Positions 37,743 to 47,673 are shown, numbered from the stretch's first letter. The stretch: DNA of 64,000 nt from Sneathiella litorea (GCF_009882915.1 NZ_WTUW01000002.1:620309-684308); one strand, 5' to 3'. Made by a program: numbers and translations. Notes: a model not told the origin generated them from the letters alone.

Positions 37743-38381
37743 ATGGAAGCAAGCTTCTGGCATGAAAGATGGAATGCAAATGAGATCGGGTTCCATCAAA
37801 ATAAACCTAATGCCCTGCTGGAAAAGCATTTTGAAGGCCTCCGCCTCCTACAGGGGGACCGCATTTTCCTGCCACTTTGCGGCAAAACGCTCGACATCGG
37901 CTGGCTCCTGTCAAAGGGGTATCGGATCGCTGGTGCCGAACTCAGCGAGACCGCGATTATACAGCTCTTTGAGGAACTGAAGGTGACGCCCGCCATTTCC
38001 AAAGTCGGCGCCCTCACCCGCTACAGTGCCCGGAACATCGACATATTCGTTGGGGATATTTTCAAACTGTCCACCAAACTTCTGGGCGCTGTCGATGCGG
38101 TCTATGACCGGGCCGCGTTAGTGGCACTGCCTGAGAAATTGCGGAAAGACTACGCACAACATGTCGTTGAAATTACGCGAAATGCGTCTCAGCTCCTCCT
38201 CACTTTTGAGTATGACCAGAGCCAGATGGCAGGCCCGCCCTTCTCTGTCGTCGGCGAGACTGTCCGCAAACTCTACGGCGACAGCCATCGTATAACGCTC
38301 CTGGAAAAGTCGGATGTCGCCGGTGGATTGAAAGGCCGGGTGGTTGCAGAAGAAGCCGCCTGGTATCTTGAGAAGCCCTAG
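37743..38381 (+). CDS. tpm: Thiopurine S-methyltransferase-like enzyme
   Basis: A 212-residue SAM-dependent methyltransferase with the TPMT start MEASFWHERWNANEIGFHQ, then FLPLCGKTLDIGWLLSKGY (SAM loop) and VDAVYDRAALVALPEKLR. Bacterial TPMTs methylate selenium, tellurium or sulfur compounds. It follows DUF815 by 34 bases. Cytoplasmic. Confidence 0.88.
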   Translation: MEASFWHERWNANEIGFHQNKPNALLEKHFEGLRLLQGDRIFLPLCGKTLDIGWLLSKGYRIAGAELSETAIIQLFEELKVTPAISKVGALTRYSARNIDIFVGDIFKLSTKLLGAVDAVYDRAALVALPEKLRKDYAQHVVEITRNASQLLLTFEYDQSQMAGPPFSVVGETVRKLYGDSHRITLLEKSDVAGGLKGRVVAEEAAWYLEKP

Positions 38382-38472
38382 ATATCGCTTCAAGCACTAC
38401 CTTGAAGGTTATTGATTAGACGACGGGAATGCGTAAAGATAAACGTCTCTTTCAATTATCAGCGGTAGTCCG

Positions 38473-38886
38473 ATGACGAAAACCGAACTCACCCAATATC
38501 TACATGACAGGATGCCCCTTTGCGCCACCCTCGGGATGAAGGCCGAGAAAATGTCGCCTGAAGAGGTGGTCTTGACCCTCGACTGGACCCCGACCCTCTG
38601 TACAAGTGCCGGAATACTGCATGGGGGTGTCATTATGGCACTCGCGGATTCCGCAGGGGGTGCAGCGGCGTTCGCTAATCTTCCTGAAGGCGCGACGGGT
38701 ACGTCCACTATTGAATCCAAAACCAACTTCCTTGGTGCCGTGCGGGAGGGAACCATCACCGCAACAGCGAAACCGCTCCATATTGGGCGCTCGACGATAG
38801 TCATAGAGACAGAAGTTAGAAATGACGCGGGAAAACTGGTCGGCAAGATTACCCAGACGCAAACCGTGCTGCGCCCGAGAAACTGA
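38473..38886 (+). CDS. PaaI-type hotdog thioesterase
   Basis: A 137-residue hotdog-fold protein: AGILHGGVIMALADSAGGAAAF (HGG motif and the Asp/Ser region), IESKTNFLGAVREGTI and STIVIETEVRNDAGKLVG. The substrate is unknown; members hydrolyse aryl- or acyl-CoA. A second PaaI-type gene lies at 59556. Confidence 0.9.
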   Translation: MTKTELTQYLHDRMPLCATLGMKAEKMSPEEVVLTLDWTPTLCTSAGILHGGVIMALADSAGGAAAFANLPEGATGTSTIESKTNFLGAVREGTITATAKPLHIGRSTIVIETEVRNDAGKLVGKITQTQTVLRPRN

Positions 38887-38892
38887 CCCGTC

Positions 38893-40056
38893 CTAGTCTA
38901 AAAGGGCGATCGGGTTAATTGCACGGCCTTGTTTACGGATTTCAAAATGAACCTGGCTGCGGGTCACGCTGCCCGATGATCCGGCATAGGCTATGACTTC
39001 CCCTTTTTTCACCGCATCGCCCTTGTTGACCAGCGCCCGTTCCGTATGGCCATAGGCGGTTACATAACCATCCGCATGAGATACAAGGATGAGGTTCCCG
39101 AAGGAGCGCATTTCATTACCAACATAGGAAACCACGCCATTTTCCGCGGCACGAATGGGCGTTCCTTCCTTCACGGCGATATTGACGCCGTCATTATGAA
39201 AGCCGGTTTTCTTTTTACCAAAGCTGGAAATGATCTGGCCCTTGGCCGGCCAGCTGAAGGACTTACCACTCCGTTTGGGGGGCGCCTTGGTGGTGTACTG
39301 GCGCGTCGGTACTGGAGGTATATCAAGTTTCGCGACCTGATAGCTGGGCTCTGCCTTTGCAGACGTCGGCGCAGCTTTCACGGCAGGTTTCGGCTCAACC
39401 TTGGTCTTTACAGCCGCTGGCACCGTCTCAGGCTGCGGCGCGGCGACAACTTGCGGCAGAGAGTTTATCACGACCCGTTTCACCGGTTGCGGTGATCCGC
39501 TGGCTGCGGCAGGCTGCGGCGCGGGCCATGCGGTCATATCCGTGGAGGCAACCCTCACCTCCCCTTGTGTCTTCAGCGGAATTTTCAGCTTCGTTCCCGG
39601 AATCAGCGTATAGGGCGCATTAAGAAAGTTGAAATGGGTTACTTCAGACATTTCCACATCATAAACACGGGAGATTGCGTAAAGTGTTTCTCCGGGCCGG
39701 ACCGAATGAATATGGAACGCGGGAACTTTCAGCTGCTGACCCGGATAGATCATGTAAGGATCGCGCATGCTGTTCATCGCAATCACGGCCTTTACCGGCA
39801 CGTTGTTGCGTGCGGCGAGACGGGAAACTGTATCCCCGCTTCTTACTGTCACATACTGATAGGAAAGATCCTGATAATAGGGCGAGAAATCAGCCGGCAT
39901 AACGACCGTGGCGGTCACCAGCTCAGGCTTCGGCGTATGAATAACCTTGGCGCTTTTGTAGCGCGGCAAATAGTCGTCATACAGGCAGCCTGCGAGCATT
40001 GGGAGCAGCAGGCAGACACAGGCAACACGACTGAAAAAAGATACATACCTTGCCAT
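38893..40056 (-). CDS. LysM-LysM-LytM lipoprotein, NlpD-like (probably non-catalytic)
   Basis: A 387-residue outer-membrane-type lipoprotein: signal with LLPMLAGC (lipid Cys about residue 24), LysM 1 (VRSGDTVSRLAARNNVPVKA), LysM 2 (VRPGETLYAISRVYDVEMSE), a Pro/Ala-rich linker and a LytM/M23 domain. The metal site looks degenerate: HNDGVNIA has Asn where active enzymes have Asp (HxGxDI), and QVHFEI has Gln in the HxH motif. This pattern is that of NlpD/EnvC activators of cell-wall amidases. A division or cell-wall role is inferred. It follows pcm in the conserved run. Confidence 0.88.
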   Translation of the reverse strand: MARYVSFFSRVACVCLLLPMLAGCLYDDYLPRYKSAKVIHTPKPELVTATVVMPADFSPYYQDLSYQYVTVRSGDTVSRLAARNNVPVKAVIAMNSMRDPYMIYPGQQLKVPAFHIHSVRPGETLYAISRVYDVEMSEVTHFNFLNAPYTLIPGTKLKIPLKTQGEVRVASTDMTAWPAPQPAAASGSPQPVKRVVINSLPQVVAAPQPETVPAAVKTKVEPKPAVKAAPTSAKAEPSYQVAKLDIPPVPTRQYTTKAPPKRSGKSFSWPAKGQIISSFGKKKTGFHNDGVNIAVKEGTPIRAAENGVVSYVGNEMRSFGNLILVSHADGYVTAYGHTERALVNKGDAVKKGEVIAYAGSSGSVTRSQVHFEIRKQGRAINPIALLD

Positions 40057-40128
40057 AATGCTTTGATATTAAGCATAAATGATCGCGAATCACAACAAAT
40101 TTAAGCACATACAATATGTAGTGTTAAA

Positions 40129-40776
40129 TTAAGACTCTTCAGCAACCCCTTGAACCATTGGTACGAATCGTACAGGCAACATGACCTCCTCGGAGACATT
40201 GCCGTCTTTATCCTTGGTCAAGCGCAAGATATGCTGGTCGGCGGAATCCTTCCCCACCGGCAGCACCATGATCCCGTCAGGGCCGAGTTGATCGAGCAAT
40301 GCCTCAGGCACTGTCTCGGCGGCCGCCGTCACGATAATCCGATCAAACGGTGCCTGCTCGGGCCAGCCTTTGTAGCCGTCCCCCAGCCGGGTCGTGATGT
40401 TGGTGATTTTCAGTTCCTCAAAGGCCGCCTCTGCCTGTTCTAGCAGATTACGGAACCGCTCAATCGAGTAGACCCGACGGCATAGCCGAGCAAGAATAGC
40501 CGTCTGGTATCCTGACCCGGTGCCGATTTCCAGCACCTTGCGCCGTTTGTCCAGATTGAGCATCTGGGTCATATAAGCGACCACATAAGGCTGGCTGATA
40601 GTCTGTCCACTGGCGATGGGAAGGGCGATATTCTCATATGCCCGGTCCCGGAAGGTCTTGGGAACAAAAGCGTCGCGCGGCACCCGCTCAATCGCCGAGA
40701 GGACTTCAGTGTTGCTGATCCCCTGCCGGCGAAGCTCCATTATCAGGCGGATTTTCTGGGCAGGATTATCAATCAC
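40129..40776 (-). CDS. pcm: Protein-L-isoaspartate O-methyltransferase
   Basis: A 215-residue SAM enzyme that repairs isoaspartyl residues. VPRDAFVPKTFRDRAYEN, then IASGQTISQPYVVAYMT and VLEIGTGSGYQTAILA (motif I). It overlaps the surE stop/start by four bases; surE-pcm pairs are common. The C-terminus reads LPVRFVPMVQG, normal for the family. Confidence 0.96.
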   Translation of the reverse strand: MIDNPAQKIRLIMELRRQGISNTEVLSAIERVPRDAFVPKTFRDRAYENIALPIASGQTISQPYVVAYMTQMLNLDKRRKVLEIGTGSGYQTAILARLCRRVYSIERFRNLLEQAEAAFEELKITNITTRLGDGYKGWPEQAPFDRIIVTAAAETVPEALLDQLGPDGIMVLPVGKDSADQHILRLTKDKDGNVSEEVMLPVRFVPMVQGVAEES

Positions 40777-41531
40777 GCAAATGCCTTCTTTATCGTGTCC
40801 GCCAGCGCCACTTTCGTCAGGTTGAGCTTAAGGGGCGTAATGGATACCCGTCCGTTCGCAACCGACCATAAATCCGTTCCCTTCGGCGGATCACCGAAAG
40901 AAGGACGATAGCCAAGCCAGAAATATTCCCGCCCGCGCGCATCTACCCGGTCATCGATGGACAGGTTGGAGAGGTCACGCTTGCCTTGCTCCGTCACATC
41001 GATGCCTTTTACCTGCACTTTAGGCAATGCCGGAAAGTTCAGGTTGATCAGGACGTCGGGGCCCCATTCGAAATCGAGTAGCTTGCGAATGATGTCCGGC
41101 GCCAGCGCTTCTGCCGTGTCCCAATGGAAGGTGCTCCCGTCGGGGGCCATGCACTGGCTGAGCGCAATAGACGGCACACCGAGCAGGCATCCCTCACTTG
41201 CCGCCGCGACCGTTCCGGAATAGAGCACGTCTTCACCAAGATTGCCGCCGCGATTGACACCGGAGAGGATCAGGTCGGGCCGCTTATCCTTGAACAGGTG
41301 ATTCATCGCCATCATGACGCAGTCCGTGGGCGTTCCTTCAACGGAATATTCCCGGTCGCTATATTTGTTTATCCGGAGGGGATCATGCAGGGTAAGCGAA
41401 CGCGAAGCGCCGCTTTGCTCCTTCTCCGGGGCCACCACATAAATGTCATCGGAAAGCGCAGCGGCAATGCGCCGAAGTGTTTCCATCCCGGGCGCGTTAT
41501 ACCCGTCATCATTACTGAGTAGAATTCGCAA
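40773..41531 (-). CDS. surE: 5'/3'-nucleotidase SurE
   Basis: A 252-residue nucleotidase. MRILLSNDDGYNAPGMETL carries the metal ligands (NDDG), SGASRSLTLHDPLR the substrate site, and GVNRGGNLGEDVLYSGTV a further metal motif. It is followed by pcm with a 4-base overlap and preceded by serS at 22 bases. Confidence 0.97.
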   Translation of the reverse strand: MRILLSNDDGYNAPGMETLRRIAAALSDDIYVVAPEKEQSGASRSLTLHDPLRINKYSDREYSVEGTPTDCVMMAMNHLFKDKRPDLILSGVNRGGNLGEDVLYSGTVAAASEGCLLGVPSIALSQCMAPDGSTFHWDTAEALAPDIIRKLLDFEWGPDVLINLNFPALPKVQVKGIDVTEQGKRDLSNLSIDDRVDARGREYFWLGYRPSFGDPPKGTDLWSVANGRVSITPLKLNLTKVALADTIKKAFA

Positions 41532-41553
41532 ATTACTAATCCTTTTGTACTGC

Positions 41554-42828
41554 TTATTTTGCGCGGATTTCAGTGACGCCGCCCATATAGGGCACCAGTG
41601 CCTCCGGGATCAGGATTGATCCATCCGCCTGTTGATAATTTTCCATTACGGCAATAAGTGTCCGCCCGACCGCCAGGCCGGATCCATTGAGGGTATGCAC
41701 AAACTGCGTTCCCTTCTCCCCCTCGGGACGGAAGCGTGCCTTCATTCGGCGGGCCTGGAAATCCCCACAGTTGGAGCAACTCGAAATCTCGCGATAGCTG
41801 TCCTGCCCCGGCAGCCAGACCTCAATATCATAGGTCTTGCGCGCGCCGAACCCGGTATCGCCACTGCACAGCACGACAACGCGATACGGCAGGCCAAGCC
41901 GTTTTAGAATATCTTCTGCACAGGCGGTCATCCGCTCATGCTCCGCATCGGATTGCTCCGGCGTGGTGATGGAGACCATCTCGACCTTCGCAAACTGGTG
42001 CTGGCGCAACATGCCGGCGGTATCTTTGCCTGCTGAGCCCGCCTCGGAGCGGAAGCAGAGCGTATGGGCAGTAAAACGCCTCGGTAGTTCCTCCTCGCTG
42101 AGGATGCTTTCCCGAACGAGGTTGGTAAGTGGCACTTCCGCCGTCGGGATCATATATTGATCCTCCGACGTCTTGTAGAGGTCTTCCTCGAATTTCGGGA
42201 GCTGGCCAGTGCCGAACAGGCTGTCGCCGCGCACCATCACCGGCGGGGAGACTTCCAGATAACCCTTTTCCAGCGTATGCACATCGACCATAAAGGCCGC
42301 CAGCGCCCGTTCCAGCCGGGCAATCTGGCCACTGGTAACGACAAAGCGCGAGCCGGAGAGTTTTGCTGCCGTCTCGAAATCCATCATGCCGAGGGCTTCG
42401 CCCAGTTCATAATGCTCTTTCGGCTTGAAATCGAATACCCGGATATCGCCGACACGGCGCAGCTCGACATTGTCGTCCTCGCTTGCGCCATCCGGCACAT
42501 CGTCCCGCATGATATTCGGAAGAACAGAGAGCGCCGTATCCAGTTCCGCCTGCAACTCGCGTTCGCGCGCCTCAAGGTCCTGCGCGGCGCCTTTAAGATC
42601 CGCAACCTCACGGATCAGCGCATCCGCATCCCCACCGGATGCCTTCGCCTTGCCGATTTCCTTCGCAGCCGCATTCCGGCGGGCCTGCACTTCCTGCATG
42701 TCGGTCTGGATTTTCCGCTTGTCCGCATCCAGCGTGAGCAGCCCCTCGGACTGTGGTGGCAGACCACGCCGCGCCATTGCGGCATCAAAAACTTCCGGGT
42801 TTTCCCTGATCCATTTTAAATCGAGCAT
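41554..42828 (-). CDS. serS: Seryl-tRNA synthetase
   Basis: A 424-residue class II synthetase. The N-terminal coiled-coil arm ([19 protein letters not shown]) binds the long variable arm of tRNA-Ser; motif 2 lies in [20 protein letters not shown], motif 3 in [16 protein letters not shown]. Length is normal. Next to surE-pcm and downstream of tatABC, in the conserved order of this class. Confidence 0.98.
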   Translation of the reverse strand: MLDLKWIRENPEVFDAAMARRGLPPQSEGLLTLDADKRKIQTDMQEVQARRNAAAKEIGKAKASGGDADALIREVADLKGAAQDLEARERELQAELDTALSVLPNIMRDDVPDGASEDDNVELRRVGDIRVFDFKPKEHYELGEALGMMDFETAAKLSGSRFVVTSGQIARLERALAAFMVDVHTLEKGYLEVSPPVMVRGDSLFGTGQLPKFEEDLYKTSEDQYMIPTAEVPLTNLVRESILSEEELPRRFTAHTLCFRSEAGSAGKDTAGMLRQHQFAKVEMVSITTPEQSDAEHERMTACAEDILKRLGLPYRVVVLCSGDTGFGARKTYDIEVWLPGQDSYREISSCSNCGDFQARRMKARFRPEGEKGTQFVHTLNGSGLAVGRTLIAVMENYQQADGSILIPEALVPYMGGVTEIRAK

Positions 42829-42926
42829 AAGAACGTCATTTCGGTATTGAAGGATGGATGTCCTGTGTATAAGGGCCGGGCCGCCCGACGTCCAGAGGGC
42901 TTTACACAGTCTTTTGAATTTATGTC

Positions 42927-42950
42927 AAAAAATGTTGTGGCCAGCCCACA
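42927..42950 (-). terminator. Weak hairpin terminator after tatC
   Basis: On the minus strand TGTGG, loop GCTGG, CCACA is followed by ACATTTTTTG. The stem has only five pairs, so read-through into serS is likely. Confidence 0.35.
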
Positions 42951-42966
42951 GAAGACGCGAAAATAA

Positions 42967-43839
42967 TCAATCCTCGTCTTCAAGGGCCTCACGCTCCTCG
43001 CGCTTCTTCTCCACCATCCGCACGCTGACAATTGAGATGCCGTACAGGATAATGATCGGTATCGCGAGGGTAATCTGGCTCAAGGGGTCCGGCGGCGTCA
43101 GGATTGCCGCCGCAATGAAGGCGAAGACAACCGAATATTTGAATTTTGCCTTCAACCCGGCAGATGACACAATCCCGACCCGCCCCAATAGCGTCAAGAG
43201 AACCGGCAGCTGAAAGCAAAGGCCGAACGCAAAAATCAATTTCATGGACAGGCTTAGATACTCACTAACCCGTGTCTCCGATTGGATCGGCAGCGCCATG
43301 GGCTCCGCCGGTGTCGGCAGGTAATTCACCATGTTTGGAAATTCAGTGATTAACGCAGTAAAGGCTCTCGAGTAAAGGCTTCCTTGCCCACTGCTTTCAA
43401 AGCTCAGCAGGAATTTCCAGGCCAACGGCATAACGATTTCGTATGCCAGCGCGCCACCGAGGAAAAACAGGATCGGCGTCACGACCAGAAAGGGCAGAAA
43501 CGCCTTCTTCTCATTCTTGTAAAGTCCCGGTGCCACAAATATCCAGATCTGCGTCGCGATGATCGGGAAGGCAATAAAAAGGGCCACAAAAAAAGCGATC
43601 TTGATATAAGTAAAGAACGCTTCATGCAGCCCGGTGAAGATCATCCGGCGCCCCTCAATATCATCGCCCATCGCCTCCACCAGAGGCCGGACGAGAAAGG
43701 CGAAAAGATCCTCGGAGACGATATAACACAGGATAAAGGCGACCAGAAGCGCAACGACCGAGTAAACCAGCCGGTTGCGAAACTCGATTAAATGCTCCAT
43801 CAGCGGAGCCTTGTGCTCGTCAATCTCGGTATCGTTCAC
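42967..43839 (-). CDS. tatC: Twin-arginine translocase subunit TatC
   Basis: A 290-residue, six-span protein that recognises twin-arginine signal peptides. Features are HLIEFRNRLVYSVVALLVAF and LIFAFGLCFQLPVLLTLLGRVG. The C-terminal tail is acidic. It overlaps the tatB stop by four bases; the order is tatA-tatB-tatC. Confidence 0.97.
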   Translation of the reverse strand: MNDTEIDEHKAPLMEHLIEFRNRLVYSVVALLVAFILCYIVSEDLFAFLVRPLVEAMGDDIEGRRMIFTGLHEAFFTYIKIAFFVALFIAFPIIATQIWIFVAPGLYKNEKKAFLPFLVVTPILFFLGGALAYEIVMPLAWKFLLSFESSGQGSLYSRAFTALITEFPNMVNYLPTPAEPMALPIQSETRVSEYLSLSMKLIFAFGLCFQLPVLLTLLGRVGIVSSAGLKAKFKYSVVFAFIAAAILTPPDPLSQITLAIPIIILYGISIVSVRMVEKKREEREALEDED

Positions 43840-44303
43840 GACGCTTTGGTTTCCGATTTTTGCTCAGGGGGAACATCCGCTGTCTTCACGGCTGCACCTG
43901 GTGCAGGATTTTTCGCTGGGATATCGGCTTTTTCAGACGTACCGTCCCCCTCACTGCTTTTCTGGGGAGGTGCGGAATAGTTGTTGGCACTGTCGCGCGG
44001 GTCCCGGATCTGCGGCTTGATGTCGTTAAACATGTCCTTGTTGGATCCGTCTGGGTCAACAGCGTCTTCAATCTGTTTCTTGATATTAAAATCCGTCCCC
44101 TTCTGAATATCCTTCTTGATATCGTCAAGTTCCGTCTCGCGGGCGAGATCATCGATACCGGATTGAAATTCCCGCGCCATGGAACGGGCTTTGCGGACAT
44201 ACTTCCCGATTGTCGAGATTGCACGCGGCAGGTCTTTTGGCCCGATGACCAACACCGCGATCACCAGCACAAATGCCATTTCCGTCCAGCCAATATCAAA
44301 CAT
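43836..44303 (-). CDS. tatB: Twin-arginine translocase subunit TatB
   Basis: A 155-residue single-span protein. MFDIGWTEMAFVLVIAVLVIGPKDLPRA is the membrane and hinge part, followed by an amphipathic helix and a long charged tail. Its stop overlaps tatC by four bases. Confidence 0.95.
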   Translation of the reverse strand: MFDIGWTEMAFVLVIAVLVIGPKDLPRAISTIGKYVRKARSMAREFQSGIDDLARETELDDIKKDIQKGTDFNIKKQIEDAVDPDGSNKDMFNDIKPQIRDPRDSANNYSAPPQKSSEGDGTSEKADIPAKNPAPGAAVKTADVPPEQKSETKAS

Positions 44304-44356
44304 GGCTAATCATTTCATCCAGATTGAAGGGTTTCACGAATTCAAACGCGACATAC

Positions 44357-44590
44357 TTAGCCTTGAGCAGTCTTGTCTTTGCTCTCGGCCTTGTCATTAT
44401 TGCTGGCAGACTCAAGCACTTCCGTCTTGTCTTCCTCTGCCGTTTCCGACTTATCGTCTTCATTCATGCCTTTTTTGAAATTCTTGATGCCCTTCGCCAG
44501 ATCACCAGCGACGCGAGGCAACTTGCCCGCACCAAAAATAATGAGCACGATGACAAGAATTAGTATAATTTGCCACGGACCAATACTCAT
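44357..44590 (-). CDS. tatA: Twin-arginine translocase subunit TatA
   Basis: A 77-residue pore-forming subunit: MSIGPWQIILILVIVLIIFG, the FGAGKLPRVAGDLAKGIKNF hinge/amphipathic part and an acidic tail. First gene of tatABC. In most relatives tatA directly follows scpB; here an ABC transporter lies between. Confidence 0.95.
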   Translation of the reverse strand: MSIGPWQIILILVIVLIIFGAGKLPRVAGDLAKGIKNFKKGMNEDDKSETAEEDKTEVLESASNNDKAESKDKTAQG

Positions 44591-44738
44591 GTTTTATGCT
44601 CCTGTTCTCATCTCGAGAATATCTTAAATTGTGCATCTACCGCAGAGGTTTAAAAAGACGCTATATCAGGACTTTCTTACAGAACTCTGCCAATCTTCCT
44701 AAACTTTATATAAAGGTCTATAGGCGTTTATACGACAA

Positions 44739-45824
44739 TTAATTTATGTTTGATATGGGTTTATCGACGTATTGCGCTTTTCCGGGCCCTGAAAAAATAA
44801 AAACGCCGCTCAAGTTCAGCGATAGGGAACGTTTTTCGCCTACCTTTGGCTGATAGAAGGACCCGACACGCGCTGTCACCCTAAACCCGCTCTCGAAGAC
44901 AATATCAATCAGGCAGTAAGCACCAAGATTGCGTGACAACACCACCTCACCTGTCGGAGCCCTGGGATCAACGATCGGTAAAAAGCGGATTGCTTCCGGG
45001 CGCACCAGAATTTCCGTAATTGTCTCGTCCTTTAACGAGGATTCTACCAGTATCTCCCCGAGTTCCGTCTCCAAAACATCCCCGTTCCGATGCGCCGGCA
45101 CCCGGTTCACCTCTCCCAGGAAAGACGCGACAAACTCATTGACGGGATTGTTGTAGAGCGCGCCCGCGCTTCCCTGTTGCACAATCCGCCCCTCCCGCAT
45201 CAACACAATTTCATCGGCCATGCGCATGGCCTCTTCCGGATCATGGGTGACCATCAGCACTGTCGTTCCCATCTCCTTCAACAGAGCCAGGGTTTCGTCC
45301 CTCACCCTGTTTCGCAACACCACGTCAAGACCGGAAAAAGGTTCATCCATCAGGATGATGCGCGGGCTAGGCGCAAGGGCCCGGGCAAGCGCCACGCGCT
45401 GCTGTTCACCGCCGGAGAGCATATGCGGGTATTTTCGGGCCGACGGCGCCATCCCGACAGTTTCAAGCATCGCCCGCGCCCTTGCCCGCCGTTCTTCCAC
45501 GCCAAGATGCGAAAGGCCGAAGGCCACGTTATCCTCGACCGTGAGATGCGGGAACAGCGCATAGTCCTGAAACATCAGCCCGACGCGGCGATCCTCCGGC
45601 CCAACGAAAACCCGGTCATTAGCCATCACCTCGCCCTGGATACTGATTTCCCCGGCAAGCGGGCTTTCAAGCCCCGCCGCAAGACGCAATGTTGTTGATT
45701 TGCCGCAGCCCGAGGGACCCAACAGGCAGACCAGCTTGCCCGCGCCAACTTCCAGATACTCGATATCGACGGAATTCTCCCCGTCATATTGGTGGCGAAC
45801 ATTCCTGAAAACCAGATTACTCAT
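44739..45824 (-). CDS. ABC transporter ATP-binding protein, Fe(III)-type (FbpC-like)
   Basis: About 361 residues: ABC domain with Walker A LLGPSGCGKSTTLRLAAGL, signature LSGGEQQRVALARALAP, Walker B IILMDEPFSGLD, H-loop VTHDPEEAM, and a C-terminal TOBE-like domain. FbpC/AfuC transporters bring in ferric iron through a periplasmic binding protein. The ATG at 45824 overlaps the permease stop by one base (TGATG). Confidence 0.88.
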   Translation of the reverse strand: MSNLVFRNVRHQYDGENSVDIEYLEVGAGKLVCLLGPSGCGKSTTLRLAAGLESPLAGEISIQGEVMANDRVFVGPEDRRVGLMFQDYALFPHLTVEDNVAFGLSHLGVEERRARARAMLETVGMAPSARKYPHMLSGGEQQRVALARALAPSPRIILMDEPFSGLDVVLRNRVRDETLALLKEMGTTVLMVTHDPEEAMRMADEIVLMREGRIVQQGSAGALYNNPVNEFVASFLGEVNRVPAHRNGDVLETELGEILVESSLKDETITEILVRPEAIRFLPIVDPRAPTGEVVLSRNLGAYCLIDIVFESGFRVTARVGSFYQPKVGEKRSLSLNLSGVFIFSGPGKAQYVDKPISNIN

Positions 45825-47542
45825 CAATAATCGTTTCTCGCTTGTGAGTTTTGCCCAGGACGGGATTTGGCAATCGCCCGGCTCAAGACAACGACCGGAA
45901 GAATACCGACAATGACAATCGCGAGTGAGGGCCCGGCCGCATCCGCCAATCGCTCATCGCTCGCCATTTCATAGGCACGGATGGCCAGTGTGTCAAAGCC
46001 AAATGGTCGGAGCACAAGGGTCGCAGGTAACTCCTTCATGACATCGACAAAGACAAGAAGAACCGCCGTCATCAGGCTGCCGGAGACAATCGGGATATGT
46101 ACACGGACCAGTTTTCCAAGGCCGGTGATACCCAGCGTGCGGGCGGCCCGGTCCATATTCGGGGTGACCGTGTCGACCCCGGCCTCCACCGTGTTCAGGG
46201 AAATCGCCAGGAATCGCACAATATAGGCAAACAGCAAGGCAACCATGGTACCGCTCAGGATAAGACCAGTCGAAATGCCGAATGCTGCCCTCATCCAGTG
46301 ATCGACCGTATTATCGATAAAACCGAAGGGCAGCATGATCCCTACGGCGAGAACCGGCCCCGGCACCGCATAGCCCATGGAGGCAATGCGCAAGGCCCCT
46401 TGTTCCATTCGCGACGGTCCCCGACTATCCCGGCGCAGGCCATATATAAGAATCATCGCCAGGAAGAGCGACAGGCTCGACGCGATCAACGCGACCGTCA
46501 CGCTATTCAGAACCAGACGCGGAAACTGGGCGTTAAAGATCACATCCATTTCCGAAACACTGTCTTTTATCAACCATCCTGTCGGCAGCAGAAAACCAAA
46601 AATAATCGGCAGAGCACAGGCCAGCATTGCGAGTCCCTGACGGTTTTTACTTAAGGAATAGCGGGTAATTTTTTGATATCGGCCGGTCGTATGATGATAT
46701 TTACGTTTTCCGCGGTTGAACCGTTCGATCAGGATAAGAGTGAAGACAAACACCATCAGGATCGCCGCAAGCTGCGCTGCCGCCGCTGGCTCACCAAGCC
46801 CAAGCCAGGTTCTGTAAATACCGGTGGTGAAGGTATCGACTGCGAAGTAGTCGACGGTGCCAAAATCGCTCAATGTTTCCATCAGGGCCAGCGCAAGGCC
46901 GGTAACAATCGCCGGGCGGGCCAGTGGCAGTGCAATGGAAATAAAGCCGCGCCACGGCCCTCGCCCAAGCGTCCGGCCAACTTCAAGCGCGCATATGGAC
47001 TGCTCCAGAAAGGCGGTACGACTTACCAGGTAGACATAAGGATAAAGAACGAGACCGAGCATGACAATCACGCCGCCCAAACTGCGGATTGCGGGAAACC
47101 AGTAATCCGCCCGGGACCAGCCGAAAGTCTCCCGTAAAGCCGTTTGAAGCGGCCCGGCGAAATCCAGCATGCCGGTATAAGTATAGGCGATAATATAGGC
47201 GGGCATGGCGAGCGGCAGGAACAGGGCCCAGGAAAAGATCCGCCGCCCCGGGAACTCGCACATGGTCACCAGCCAGGCTGTCCCTACCCCGATCACCAGA
47301 ACAAGCGCGGCAACGCCAAGCGTCATCACCAGCGTGTTATAAAGATAGAGAGGAAGAACCGTGCTGGCGAGATGGGCCCAGATATCCTGCGCCGGCACGA
47401 AGATATAGCCCAGAACCACCAGAACCGGTATCGAGAGAACCAACGCAATCAACAGCACAAAGGCTGTCATTGGAGACGCACTCTTGCGCCACCGCCCCCT
47501 TGTTGCAAGGGGCTGCTGATTTTCAAACTCCAGTGCGGCCAA
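45824..47542 (-). CDS. ABC transporter permease, Fe(III)-type (FbpB-like)
   Basis: A 572-residue permease made of two fused BPD-type membrane domains (about twelve helices), with EAA-type loops in ALEVGRTLGRGPWRGFISIALPL and AARTLGITGLGKLVRVHIPI. No binding protein gene is adjacent, so it must be encoded elsewhere. A Fur-like box lies 59 bases before the start, which supports iron uptake. Confidence 0.88.
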   Translation of the reverse strand: MAALEFENQQPLATRGRWRKSASPMTAFVLLIALVLSIPVLVVLGYIFVPAQDIWAHLASTVLPLYLYNTLVMTLGVAALVLVIGVGTAWLVTMCEFPGRRIFSWALFLPLAMPAYIIAYTYTGMLDFAGPLQTALRETFGWSRADYWFPAIRSLGGVIVMLGLVLYPYVYLVSRTAFLEQSICALEVGRTLGRGPWRGFISIALPLARPAIVTGLALALMETLSDFGTVDYFAVDTFTTGIYRTWLGLGEPAAAAQLAAILMVFVFTLILIERFNRGKRKYHHTTGRYQKITRYSLSKNRQGLAMLACALPIIFGFLLPTGWLIKDSVSEMDVIFNAQFPRLVLNSVTVALIASSLSLFLAMILIYGLRRDSRGPSRMEQGALRIASMGYAVPGPVLAVGIMLPFGFIDNTVDHWMRAAFGISTGLILSGTMVALLFAYIVRFLAISLNTVEAGVDTVTPNMDRAARTLGITGLGKLVRVHIPIVSGSLMTAVLLVFVDVMKELPATLVLRPFGFDTLAIRAYEMASDERLADAAGPSLAIVIVGILPVVVLSRAIAKSRPGQNSQARNDY

Positions 47543-47600
47543 AAAAGTTCCTCAATCCAGTGTGCCCGAAACGGCGTTCATACCGCGATCCGCCCTATCG

Positions 47601-47619
47601 GTAAATAATAATCATTTGC
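47601..47619. promoter_or_regulatory. Fur-like box before the Fe-type ABC operon
   Basis: GTAAATAATAATCATTTGC matches 14 of 19 positions of the Fur box GATAATGATAATCATTATC, including the core AATAATCATT minus one base. It lies 59 bases before the permease start. The match fits the predicted iron substrate; an Irr/Mur-type regulator is an alternative in this class. Confidence 0.5.
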
Positions 47620-47673
47620 AATGTCAATTAAAAGTCTGATTTGAGCGGCAATTCGCCGCGGCGCACGAAGAAG

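Noticed and set aside
40098-40130. Imperfect palindrome AATTTAA...TTAAATT at the pcm end
   Set aside because: Arms are only 7 bases, AT-rich and next to a stop codon; this is within chance for such sequence.
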